Shown: positions 1 through 5,398 of the stretch, in pieces | Numbering within the stretch: position 1 is the stretch's first letter | How the letters are laid out: every line of letters starts with the position of its first letter | Source: Deltaproteobacteria bacterium | Lineage (GTDB): Bacteria > Desulfobacterota > Desulfobacteria > Desulfobacterales > JAFDCJ01 | NCBI GenBank assembly: GCA_024277475.1 | Contig: JAJRVC010000640.1 | Span: 1 to 5,737, forward strand | DNA: 5,737 nucleotides | Direction of reading: 5' to 3' | The notes under the pieces: model-generated | Database searches by the model: none | What the model saw: only the letters and a program-made list of their open reading frames with translations | Told to the model about the DNA's origin: nothing | Translations under genes and position numbers: made by a program

Positions 1-1221
1 ATGTCCGCCGGGACCCACGCGCTTGATGGGTTCCACTGCCAAATATTCTCGATCGACCCGGATGCCTTCCATCATGCGGCGAACCTGTCCGATAAACTCA
101 TCGCACATCACCAGCAGATCAAAGGAATACGTCAGACCGAATTCCAGGTAACCGACATCGTGTACGAGATTGGTGCCCATCCATCCAGACGTCATGATGT
201 AGGCGGCGGCTTCATTGACGGCCTGTTCGTCGGCAAGTTTGGAAGCACTGCACCCGCCGAAACCCCAGGTCGGAAGATCGTATAAACAGCGCCCGATTTG
301 ACAAAGACCCGCCTGTGAAATCATTGCTTCCGGGGAAGAATAGGTGGGTTGCATACTCTGCATATCCATGGGAGACATTCCGGCACCAAAGATAAACGGT
401 GCACCGGGGTTTTTTAACTGGTGTACGACGAGTCCTGTTAAAATTTCGGCATTGGCCTGAGCTATGGCGCCGGCCATGGTCACCGGGCTGGTGCCGCCCG
501 CCATGATTCCCGGAGAATAGTTGGTAGGCAGATTGTTTTCAGCCATAAACATAAGCTTTTCCATGGCTTCCCTGATATGTACCAGGGGCGACGTCGGTTC
601 GTCATACAATACGAAAATAGGCTTTCGGCTGAGTTCCGCACGCCCACCTGCCACAGCCGCCGCGATATCAACGATATCGTTGAGGCATGACTTATCAGCT
701 GCCGTAATTACCTGGGGCTTGGTTGAATTGCGAACCATTATTGCGTATTTTTGCTGATACTGCAATTCACCTGGAAAATCGGACGCTAATCCCATGGACA
801 TGGTAAAGTCAATATTCGGCAGCGCGTCTACCAGTCTGACCGCATCCGCAACATCGCCCGACCGAAATTCCCTGCGCTCTCCGGTAAAGCTGTCCAGCAG
901 GTTGGGACAATCAGATCCCGTTCCGTAATAGACGTTTCTGCCTTCAAGAAACATAAAGGGACTTGCGTTTCTATCGTAAATAGTTACGCGTGATGGTGAC
1001 CGGCGTATGGCCCATTCGACCAATCCGCCGGGGATAAACACCTGGTGATCATCCTTAACGTAAGCACCGGCCTTGTGCAAAAGCGCTACCGCTTTTTCAT
1101 GATGAACCACCGTTCCGCAATCTTCCAGAATTTCGAGGGCTGCCGAGTGGATATCCCGCATTTGTTCCCGGGATAGATATTCCAGTGGGGTTGCGTTGAA
1201 TCGTTTCACGGTAGGATCCAT
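1..1221 (-). CDS. MttB-family (trimethylamine methyltransferase-like) corrinoid-dependent methyltransferase, non-pyrrolysine, C-terminus cut off
   Basis: The minus strand is open for 407 codons from ATG at 1221 to the window edge with no stop. I recognise the protein as the MttB/COG5598 superfamily, whose members move a methyl group from a quaternary or tertiary amine to a cognate corrinoid protein in the cytoplasm. Supporting stretches are LEILEDCG near residue 30, a GTGSDCPN segment near 100, KPIFVLYDEPTSPL near 200, GIMAGGTSPVTMAGA near 235, and LPTWGFGGCSASK at 316-328 followed by DEQAVNEAA. In methanogen MttB, as I recall it, pyrrolysine sits just before the xSDAK motif; here that position is Gly323 (GGG at 255-253), so this is a non-Pyl homologue. 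Characterised non-Pyl members use glycine betaine, proline betaine, carnitine or gamma-butyrobetaine; which one applies here is unknown. The family is usually about 470-500 residues, so 70-90 are missing. The start is fixed by AAGGAGG at 1239-1233 and an in-frame TAA at 1251-1249. No corrinoid protein gene is visible. Confidence 0.88.
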   Translation of the reverse strand, partial: MDPTVKRFNATPLEYLSREQMRDIHSAALEILEDCGTVVHHEKAVALLHKAGAYVKDDHQVFIPGGLVEWAIRRSPSRVTIYDRNASPFMFLEGRNVYYGTGSDCPNLLDSFTGERREFRSGDVADAVRLVDALPNIDFTMSMGLASDFPGELQYQQKYAIMVRNSTKPQVITAADKSCLNDIVDIAAAVAGGRAELSRKPIFVLYDEPTSPLVHIREAMEKLMFMAENNLPTNYSPGIMAGGTSPVTMAGAIAQANAEILTGLVVHQLKNPGAPFIFGAGMSPMDMQSMQPTYSSPEAMISQAGLCQIGRCLYDLPTWGFGGCSASKLADEQAVNEAAAYIMTSGWMGTNLVHDVGYLEFGLTYSFDLLVMCDEFIGQVRRMMEGIRVDREYLAVEPIKRVGPGGH

Positions 1222-1232
1222 TGGGGGAAAAT

Positions 1233-1239
1233 CCTCCTT
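1233..1239 (-). promoter_or_regulatory. strong Shine-Dalgarno of the MttB-family gene
   Basis: AAGGAGG lies 11 bases upstream of the ATG at 1221 on the minus strand. An in-frame TAA lies just above it at 1251-1249. Together they fix the start codon. Confidence 0.8.
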
Positions 1240-1351
1240 TGCCGGCGATTACGAGGGTTTGAGTATAAGCGGGTTTTTTTAGGGGACTGTTTCACAATCA
1301 TATTTTTTTGTCAAAGTTTTCATTCCATTCAAACAGCTTTATCAGCTATGA

Positions 1352-1380
1352 TTTATAATATAGGCTGAAATCATTGCCAA
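1352..1380 (-). promoter_or_regulatory. candidate sigma-70 promoter for the MttB-family gene
   Basis: Read on the minus strand, TTGGCA (1380-1375) and TATAAA (1357-1352) are separated by 17 bases. Each differs from the consensus hexamer at one position. Transcription would start near 1345, leaving a leader of about 125 bases before the ATG at 1221. The overlapping dyads at 1391-1426 lie just upstream and could be regulator sites. This is inferred from consensus match only. Confidence 0.45.
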
Positions 1381-1390
1381 GTCCTTTTGA

Positions 1391-1426
1391 GTGGTGTAGT
1401 TACCACCTCACATTGAGGTACCGGTA
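1391..1426. repeat. cluster of overlapping inverted repeats
   Basis: Three dyads overlap in 36 bases: GTGGT (1391-1395) with ACCAC (1402-1406), ACCTCA (1405-1410) with TGAGGT (1414-1419), and the palindrome TACCGGTA (1419-1426). They could be operator sites or alternative hairpins. They lie upstream of the candidate promoter of the methyltransferase gene, so an operator role is more natural than an attenuator. Function is not shown. Confidence 0.4.
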
Positions 1427-1441
1427 ATCGATTTTTGTAGG

Positions 1442-1469
1442 CGTTCAAGGGTTCAGAGGTTCAAGGTTC
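1442..1469 (+). repeat. GGTTCA-type repeat block, left copy
   Basis: The block contains GTTCA three times at 7-8 base spacing (GTTCAAG, GGTTCAGA, GGTTCAAG) and ends in GTTCC. The complement of the same pattern occurs at 1626-1659, so the two blocks form a spaced inverted repeat around roughly 150 bases. I have an impression that similar GTTCAGGGTTCAA stretches occur in intergenic DNA of Desulfobacterota, but this needs a search. Confidence 0.5.
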
Positions 1470-1625
1470 CATTCTCTTCCCTGAACTGCATTTGGGATGT
1501 TTATTTACGAGAAAAGCGTGTGCTTCGTCAGACCTAATCCAAAATTTGGAGCTAAATTGGCAATTATTTGCGAAAATGAGCATTTTTAACTAGGACTTCA
1601 GGTTTTAAATGCCTTCTTTGTCATT

Positions 1626-1659
1626 AACCCTGAACGTTGAACCCTGAACCTGTGAACGG
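1626..1659 (-). repeat. GGTTCA-type repeat block, right copy in opposite orientation
   Basis: The plus strand shows TGAAC-type units (TGAACGT, TGAACCC, TGAACC, TGTGAAC). Their reverse complement begins CGTTCACAGGTTCAGGGTTC and resembles the left block (CGTTCAAGGGTTCAGAGGTTC) with a short indel. The block ends about 10 bases before the permease ATG and covers the alternative TTG and GTG starts at 1637 and 1652. This argues against those upstream starts. Confidence 0.5.
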
Positions 1660-1669
1660 TTATAACACA

Positions 1670-2602
1670 ATGACTAAGACACAACCATCGAACCAGGAAC
1701 TTTCGCTTGCCGCCGGGTTGTTTACGGCATTTTTGTGTATTATTTTCGGATCTAATGCTGTTGCCGTAAAAATTGCTTTTGTTGGATTGGGGGTTTTTAC
1801 TACGGCAGCCGTCCGTTTCGGCGTTGCCGCGGTAACTATATTTTTTTGGGCCTTGTTTACGGGACAGACCATTGCCCTCAAAAAAGGCCAGATCCCGCAG
1901 GTGTTGATTTTTTCTCTGCTTTTTACGGTTCAACTATCATTATTTTATTTAGGACTCAGCAAATCAAATGCTTCCCGTGGTACCTTGCTGGCGAATCTTC
2001 TTCCTTTTTTCATATTGTTTCTGGCTCATTTCTTCATTCCGGGAGATCGGATCTCCAAACGAAAATTCTTTGGAATACTACTGGGGTTTAGCGGGATAGT
2101 GTTCATGTTTTTGGAAAAAAAAGGGGTTACCTCCGGTTTTCGTACGGGGGATTTACTCATCCTTCTGGCAGTTATTATTTGGTCTTCTTCCGCCATCTAT
2201 TTAAAAATAATTATTGACGATTACAACCCTTTTCAGTTGGTGCTGTATTCAACGATGTTTTCTGTTCCGTTCTTTCTAATCGAAGCCCTGCTGTGGGATC
2301 CCACCATGATATCCCATTTAGATGTTCCGGTCATCGGCGCTTTGCTGTACCAGAGCCTGATTGCAGCATCCTTTGGTTTTGTAGCCTGGAACACCATGCT
2401 CAAGAAATACGGGGCGGTATCGCTGCATGCGTTTATATTCATTATGCCTATTGCCGGGGTTGTTCTCGGAGGTCTGATTTTAGGGGAGCCGATAACAATA
2501 AAGATTTTGCTGGCCTTGGCATTTATCGTATGCGGAATTTTTGTCGTTCACTGGAAACCCAGAAAGGAAGCACCGGTGTATCCGGTCAGAAGAGGCATTT
2601 AA
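1670..2602 (+). CDS. EamA/DMT-superfamily permease
   Basis: The 310-residue product is almost entirely hydrophobic and fits the ten-helix, two-repeat drug/metabolite transporter architecture in both length and layout. EamA repeat one covers about residues 12-145 and repeat two about 155-295. The second repeat ends with the family-typical GGLILGEPIT and a final helix, followed by a basic tail (HWKPRKEAP). Helix 1 contains the FGSNAVAVKIAF pattern common in this family. Members are inner-membrane transporters or exporters of small metabolites; the substrate cannot be inferred here. I chose ATG at 1670. The frame stays open upstream to TTG 1637 and GTG 1652, but those codons lie in a repeat block. 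No good Shine-Dalgarno precedes any of the three starts. It is divergent from the MttB-family gene, which makes an amine substrate conceivable but unsupported. Confidence 0.88.
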   Translation: MTKTQPSNQELSLAAGLFTAFLCIIFGSNAVAVKIAFVGLGVFTTAAVRFGVAAVTIFFWALFTGQTIALKKGQIPQVLIFSLLFTVQLSLFYLGLSKSNASRGTLLANLLPFFILFLAHFFIPGDRISKRKFFGILLGFSGIVFMFLEKKGVTSGFRTGDLLILLAVIIWSSSAIYLKIIIDDYNPFQLVLYSTMFSVPFFLIEALLWDPTMISHLDVPVIGALLYQSLIAASFGFVAWNTMLKKYGAVSLHAFIFIMPIAGVVLGGLILGEPITIKILLALAFIVCGIFVVHWKPRKEAPVYPVRRGI

Positions 2603-2876
2603 GAACTTGAAGATGATCATTGAATCGATTCAGGGGCAGGGTGCACGGGTCGTTATCGGTGGGCTTAAGATTCCGTTGAGAGATAGCGGTTTCGGGAAGG
2701 GGTACAGGCAGCTGGCCGATCGGACCGGAGCAATTCTGATTACCAACATTCTGGAAGATATCCTGGGTAATCGCAAATTAATGAGTGATCCCATCCATCC
2801 AAACGGCAATCGATACAACATAATGGCGGGAAGATTCTATTTTGAATTCAAAGGCAGGCCAGCAGACTCAAATTAA
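2603..2876 (+). pseudogene. 3' remnant of an SGNH/GDSL hydrolase (TesA-like)
   Basis: From ATG 2613 the frame encodes 87 residues resembling the C-terminal half of TesA-type SGNH esterases/thioesterases. It has the segment MIIESIQGQGARVVIGGLKI, then SDPIHPNGNRYNIMA, the block V motif that supplies the catalytic Asp and His (here Asp59 and His62, counted from 2613). The family needs an N-terminal GDS block with the nucleophilic serine and is usually about 180-200 residues; none of that is present upstream. The similarity begins next to the permease stop (2600-2602), and the frame continues backwards only as a shadow inside the permease. An insertion or deletion probably removed the 5' half. 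No strong ribosome binding site precedes ATG 2613, so expression as a functional enzyme is unlikely. Confidence 0.72.
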
Positions 2877-2879
2877 TTA

Positions 2880-3002
2880 TCACCAAGCCTTTTTAACCAA
2901 TACACCCGACATCGGATAATGTTTGACATTGAGCGTGTGAATTCTTCCTCCGGTTTGCATCGCCGTAGCAGCTAAAACCGCATCGTTGATATCGATACCG
3001 TG
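2880..3002 (-). pseudogene. C-terminal remnant of a PIN-domain (VapC-type) toxin
   Basis: In the minus frame ending with TGA at 2882-2880 the codons read HGIDINDAVLAATA, then MQTGGRIHTLNVKHYPM and a short basic tail. This is the classic C-terminal end of PIN ribonuclease toxins: the conserved Asp in xxDAxIAA, followed by the LxTxNxKHF strand. About 40 codons remain of a usual 130 or so. The N-terminal MxxLDTN acid and the central catalytic acids are absent. In this frame a TAA is met at 3017-3015, inside the antitoxin sequence. No start codon or ribosome binding site serves it. It cannot encode an active nuclease. Confidence 0.75.
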
Positions 3003-3265
3003 ACTGGGGTTCCATTATGCCGTTCCTGAGATTCTCGGAATGCGCTCCGGACAAGCTTGACTGTTTCCCCGGGAGGCTCTTGGCGATTCCATGCGCCGCA
3101 AGTATGGTCCAGAATATCGATCTTTTGTTCTGCGGCTATTTGATCTGAATAAAGCAAGATAGCTTTCTCGATGACAGCTTTTTTTGTTGTGTTCATCGTT
3201 TTGGCAAGCAGATTTAACCGGTAAATGACTGCCTCATCAACTCTTGCTGATAGAATTTTATCCAT
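2972..3265 (-). CDS. ribbon-helix-helix antitoxin of a VapBC-type pair, with an altered C-terminus
   Basis: The 97-residue product starts MDKILSARVDEAVIYRLNLL. It shows a short beta strand (ILSARVD) and two helices (residues 10-21 and 26-40), as in CopG/Arc-type DNA-binding antitoxins. The middle and C-terminal part (DHTCGAWNRQEPPGETV, then VRSAFRESQERH) matches the toxin-binding tail of antitoxins paired with PIN toxins: CGAW, a basic residue, then FRESMxRH. After about residue 83 the reading changes to sequence that, in another frame, encodes the end of a PIN toxin. The last 14 or so residues are therefore probably a by-product of the deletion. The gene lies 47 bases downstream of the sigma-54 activator on the same strand. 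No clear Shine-Dalgarno precedes ATG 3265. It may still bind an operator or neutralise a related toxin elsewhere. Confidence 0.72.
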   Translation of the reverse strand: MDKILSARVDEAVIYRLNLLAKTMNTTKKAVIEKAILLYSDQIAAEQKIDILDHTCGAWNRQEPPGETVKLVRSAFRESQERHNGTPVTVSISTMRF

Positions 3266-3312
3266 AAATCATGAATTAGCACAAGGCCTTAAAGGATTAA
3301 TGGTATTTGTGT

Positions 3313-4866
3313 TCATTTGCCCCTTTTAGAGACATTGCGGCCAAAGGGAATATTCATCTTGCGCATTTTGTGCCTGAGGGTTGAGGGATTCATACCCAAA
3401 AGCTCGGCCGCACCCATTCGGCCATTTACTTTTCCACCTGTCAAATTTAAAACAAATCGAACGTGTTCAGCGATTACCTGATCGAGCAAGAGGGTATCCG
3501 GTTCGATTGCATTTGTGCTTTTTGTGTCGGTGCATGCCAGGTTATCCGGCACGTTCTCGAAATCGATCGGGCCACCTGGGTTTAATATCAAGGCACGTTC
3601 AACCATGTTTTCAAGTTCCCTGACGTTGCCGGGCCAGTCGTACCGGCTCAGATGATCCATACTGCCGGTCGCCAGATCCGGGATTTTCGGGAATCCTAAC
3701 TCTCTGGCCTTTTTGATCAGAAAATGCTGCAACAGCGCCGGGATATCCATTTTTCGTTGCCGTAAGGGCGGTATGATAATGGGAAAAACCTGCAGACGGA
3801 AAAAAAGATCTTCCCTGAACCGCTTTTCCCTGATCATCTTTTCCAAATCCCGATGGGTCGCAGCAATAACCCGGATGTTAACCCTGATCGTTTTGGTGCC
3901 ACCCACGCGTTCGATTGTCTTGTCCTGAAGGACCCTGAGAAGCCGCACCTGGGCATCTGTCGACAATTCGCCGATTTCATCTAAAAATATGGTGCCGCCG
4001 TCGGCACGCTCGAACCGGCCGCGGCTGCGCTGCATTGCACCGGTGAAGGCGCCTTTTTCGTGCCCGAACAGCTCACTGTCCATTAACGAATCCGGTATGG
4101 CCCCGCAGTTCACCTTGATGAATGGTCCACTCCTGCGCCCTGAGAGATTGTGAATCGTGTTGGCAATGACTTCCTTGCCGGTGCCGGTTTCACCCCTCAA
4201 GAGAACGGGGCTGTTCAGAGCAGCCACTTGCTGAACCATTTCCATAACGCGTTTCAAACCGAAATCGGCCCCGATCACTTCATTGCCGGTCGCCATTTGT
4301 AGTTGTTGCTGAAGGTAGTTCTTGTCGTCCGCCAGGTTATCCTTGAGCTCCATAAGCGCCTTGTACTGACGGTTGTTGGACAGTGCGATGGTAAAGGGCC
4401 TTTTTAGAAGCAGGAATAAATTCAGATGCGCCTGGGTGAACCGGTTCCAGCCGCTTGCCCAAAGGGTTACGGCACCGACCCAGTTCTCTTCAACAGCCAG
4501 CCTGACAAGCAGGATGGAAACCTTGGACCGTTTCATGACTTTGAGTGCGTATTTGAAGAGTGGGTGCTCATCGGCCTTGTTGACGATGACATTACGCGGG
4601 AAAGAATCGCTTTCAAGCCATTTAACCAGGTGTTCAGGCCAGTTGACGGTCAGGTCCATGGGTTTCCCGCCGTTTTGATCAGCCATGGCAAATACATGGG
4701 TCGCTCCGGTATCGCGGCGATAGTAGTGCAGATAGATTTCTTCCACGGGTATGTGGTTTCGAATGAAATCGAAACAATCCCCCAAGGCTTTCTCGATTTC
4801 AAGACTTCCACAAATGCGTAGCGTACCTTCCATGAAAAAGGTCTTTTCCATATCCTGCATTTCCAT
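3313..4866 (-). CDS. sigma-54-dependent transcriptional activator, GAF-AAA+-Fis
   Basis: The 517-residue bacterial enhancer-binding protein has three parts. The N-terminal region (about 15-165) looks like a GAF sensor, as in FhlA/NifA-type activators. A linker coiled coil (about 168-192, MELKDNLADDKNYLQQQLQ) follows. The AAA+ domain (about 195-425) carries Walker A GETGTGKE at 225-232, the sigma-54 contact loop GAFTGA at 272-277, Walker B GGTIFLDE at 290-297, and FREDLFFRL at 350-358 with the arginine-finger region. The Fis-type helix-turn-helix is at about 480-506 (GAAELLGMNPSTLRHKMRKM). All key motifs are intact. I chose ATG 4866 because AAGGAGCG lies 5-6 bases upstream; the frame stays open 30 codons further to a TTG at 4956, in AT-rich DNA that looks like promoter. 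It has no phosphorylation receiver domain, so a small ligand bound by GAF is the likely signal. The divergent sigma-54 promoter is its obvious target. Confidence 0.93.
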   Translation of the reverse strand: MEMQDMEKTFFMEGTLRICGSLEIEKALGDCFDFIRNHIPVEEIYLHYYRRDTGATHVFAMADQNGGKPMDLTVNWPEHLVKWLESDSFPRNVIVNKADEHPLFKYALKVMKRSKVSILLVRLAVEENWVGAVTLWASGWNRFTQAHLNLFLLLKRPFTIALSNNRQYKALMELKDNLADDKNYLQQQLQMATGNEVIGADFGLKRVMEMVQQVAALNSPVLLRGETGTGKEVIANTIHNLSGRRSGPFIKVNCGAIPDSLMDSELFGHEKGAFTGAMQRSRGRFERADGGTIFLDEIGELSTDAQVRLLRVLQDKTIERVGGTKTIRVNIRVIAATHRDLEKMIREKRFREDLFFRLQVFPIIIPPLRQRKMDIPALLQHFLIKKARELGFPKIPDLATGSMDHLSRYDWPGNVRELENMVERALILNPGGPIDFENVPDNLACTDTKSTNAIEPDTLLLDQVIAEHVRFVLNLTGGKVNGRMGAAELLGMNPSTLRHKMRKMNIPFGRNVSKRGK

Positions 4867-4892
4867 TGAACGCTCCTTACGCCAATACAAAG

Positions 4893-4933
4893 TGTCAAAT
4901 ATGATAAAATTATCCAATTTATCGCATATGACA
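4893..4933. promoter_or_regulatory. inverted repeat, candidate binding site (UAS) of the sigma-54 activator
   Basis: TGTCAAATATGATAAA (4893-4908) and TTTATCGCATATGACA (4918-4933) are inverted with 13 of 16 positions matched and a 9-base spacer. Each arm is itself a loose palindrome (TGTCA to GATA). A third core copy, TGTCAAATA, lies at 4942-4950. The dyad centre at 4913 is about 120 bases upstream of the predicted sigma-54 transcription start, a usual distance for enhancer sites. The right arm overlaps the probable -10 of the activator's own promoter, which suggests autoregulation. Assignment to this activator is inferred from position. Confidence 0.6.
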
Positions 4934-4947
4934 TAATAAATTGTCAA
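4918..4947 (-). promoter_or_regulatory. candidate sigma-70 promoter of the activator gene
   Basis: On the minus strand TTGACA (4947-4942) is a perfect -35, followed after 18 bases by GATAAA (4923-4918), a 4/6 match to the -10. Transcription would start near 4911, about 45 bases before the ATG at 4866. It overlaps the inverted repeat and its third core copy. Confidence 0.4.
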
Positions 4948-4958
4948 ATACAACAATT
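4942..4958. repeat. third copy of the TGTCAAATA core
   Basis: TGTCAAATA at 4942-4950 repeats the first nine bases of the left UAS arm (4893-4901) exactly, 49 bases away. It also lies within AATTGT (4939-4944 region) and ACAATT (4953-4958), a separate 6-base inverted repeat. It is probably an additional half site for the same regulator. Confidence 0.4.
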
Positions 4959-5005
4959 AAAAAGCGCCTGAAATTATAACTAATTGAAATTAATATATAT
5001 TTAAA

Positions 5006-5022
5006 TTGGCATATAAATTGCT
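5006..5022 (+). promoter_or_regulatory. sigma-54 (-24/-12) promoter
   Basis: TTGGCATATAAATTGCT carries the two defining dinucleotides, GG at 5008-5009 and GC at 5020-5021, separated by exactly 10 bases. The flanking context (TTGGCA and TTGCT) agrees with the RpoN consensus. Transcription should start near 5033, about 28 bases before the next start codon at 5061. It faces away from the sigma-54 activator gene and is preceded by the dyad described above. Confidence 0.85.
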
Positions 5023-5060
5023 GTAATTATATTGAATTCTTCTTCCCAACTGGATTTCAA

Positions 5061-5372
5061 ATGAAAACCATCGAAGTCATTAAAGTCAGAACCGGTAACA
5101 GTCACTCGAAAGAGGTTCTCGAAGTGCTTCAGCAGCTCACTGCCGATGCCACGAAAATCGTGCAAAACAATGCAGTGAAACTTTATCGAAACGACTCGGT
5201 AACCGGTGACTACGCCTATTTTTTGAGCTGGAACGAGGAAATGACAGAATTGGAGGGCAGCCCCTTGGGCATTAAGATCAGAAAAACGCTGGAGTCATTG
5301 GGATTGGTCAACCACACCACTTGGTCGCTTTTAGAACCTTCTGAAAACCTGGCAACGACAATTGGCAGATAA
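5061..5372 (+). CDS. small conserved-looking protein of unknown function, possibly a ferredoxin-like (dimeric alpha/beta barrel) fold
   Basis: The gene encodes 103 residues and is the first gene after the sigma-54 promoter. I do not recognise a named family. The predicted order is strand (TIEVIKVRT), helix (KEVLEVLQQLTADATKI), strand (AVKLYRNDS), strand (DYAYFLSWN), then a helical stretch (SPLGIKIRKTLESLGL) and a last strand (HTTWSLLE). This strand-helix-strand-strand-helix-strand order resembles antibiotic biosynthesis monooxygenase-like and other dimeric alpha/beta barrel proteins. It has no signal peptide and no membrane segment, so it is probably cytoplasmic. The Shine-Dalgarno is weak (TGGA in CTGGATTTCAA before the ATG). 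The dehydrogenase gene follows after 26 bases, so the two probably share a transcript and act on the same compound class, perhaps as enzyme or ligand binder. Confidence 0.75.
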   Translation: MKTIEVIKVRTGNSHSKEVLEVLQQLTADATKIVQNNAVKLYRNDSVTGDYAYFLSWNEEMTELEGSPLGIKIRKTLESLGLVNHTTWSLLEPSENLATTIGR

Positions 5373-5387
5373 TATATAGTTCAAAAA

Positions 5388-5392
5388 GGGAG
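5388..5392 (+). promoter_or_regulatory. ribosome binding site of the dehydrogenase gene
   Basis: AGGGAG-type sequence (GGGAG at 5388-5392) lies six bases before the ATG at 5399. This fixes the start within a 26-base gap and supports translation from a shared transcript. Confidence 0.65.
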
Positions 5393-5398
5393 ATCGCT

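Larger units (their letters stand above)
1222..1669. other. long AT-rich divergent spacer without a convincing gene
   Basis: These roughly 450 bases separate the divergent methyltransferase and permease genes. I see no coding frame with recognisable protein character; the open frames here are short or run antisense into the permease gene. The spacer holds the candidate minus-strand promoter, a cluster of dyads at 1391-1426, a small palindrome CCAAAATTTGG at 1539-1549, and two GGTTCA-type repeat blocks in opposite orientation near 1442-1469 and 1626-1659. No tRNA, rRNA or clear intrinsic terminator was recognised. Confidence 0.6.

Noticed and set aside
241..300. Possible pyrrolysine (amber) codon in the MttB-family gene
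   Set aside because: Every codon from 1221 to 1 on the minus strand was translated and none is a stop; the aligned position is GGG.
1362..1379. Sigma-54-like element on the minus strand before the methyltransferase gene
   Set aside because: GG and GC are 11 bases apart; the same bases give a better sigma-70 match.
1546..1562. Second sigma-54-like match, TTGGAGCTAAATTGGCA
   Set aside because: The GG-N10-GC spacing is right, but the -12 element reads TTGGC instead of TTGC and the -24 lacks the C after GG; probably chance in AT-rich DNA.
1557..1571. Sigma-54-like promoter TTGGCAATTATTTGC on the plus strand before the permease
   Set aside because: GG and GC are separated by 9 bases, not 10; this spacing is not normally tolerated by sigma-54.
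1442..1659. CRISPR-like array
   Set aside because: Units are only 7-8 bases long with no spacers of constant length; this is a short-period repeat, not an array.
1661..1666. TATAAC as a -10 box with TTGAAC at 1637, implying a leaderless permease mRNA
   Set aside because: The predicted start would fall just inside the coding sequence after ATG 1670, so it cannot serve the chosen start.
1637..1669. Upstream starts (TTG 1637, GTG 1652) for the permease
   Set aside because: They fall within the GGTTCA-type repeat block and have no ribosome binding site; the added residues (NPEPVNGYNT) are simply translated repeat.
1598..1933. Minus-strand open frame of 111 codons antisense to the permease
   Set aside because: It covers repeat sequence and the antisense of transmembrane codons, is rich in Lys, Asn, Arg and Gly, and shows no family features or ribosome binding site.
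4867..4956. Longer start (TTG at 4956) for the sigma-54 activator
   Set aside because: The extra 30 codons lie in AT-rich promoter-like DNA holding the dyad, and ATG 4866 has a good Shine-Dalgarno (AAGGAGCG) just upstream.
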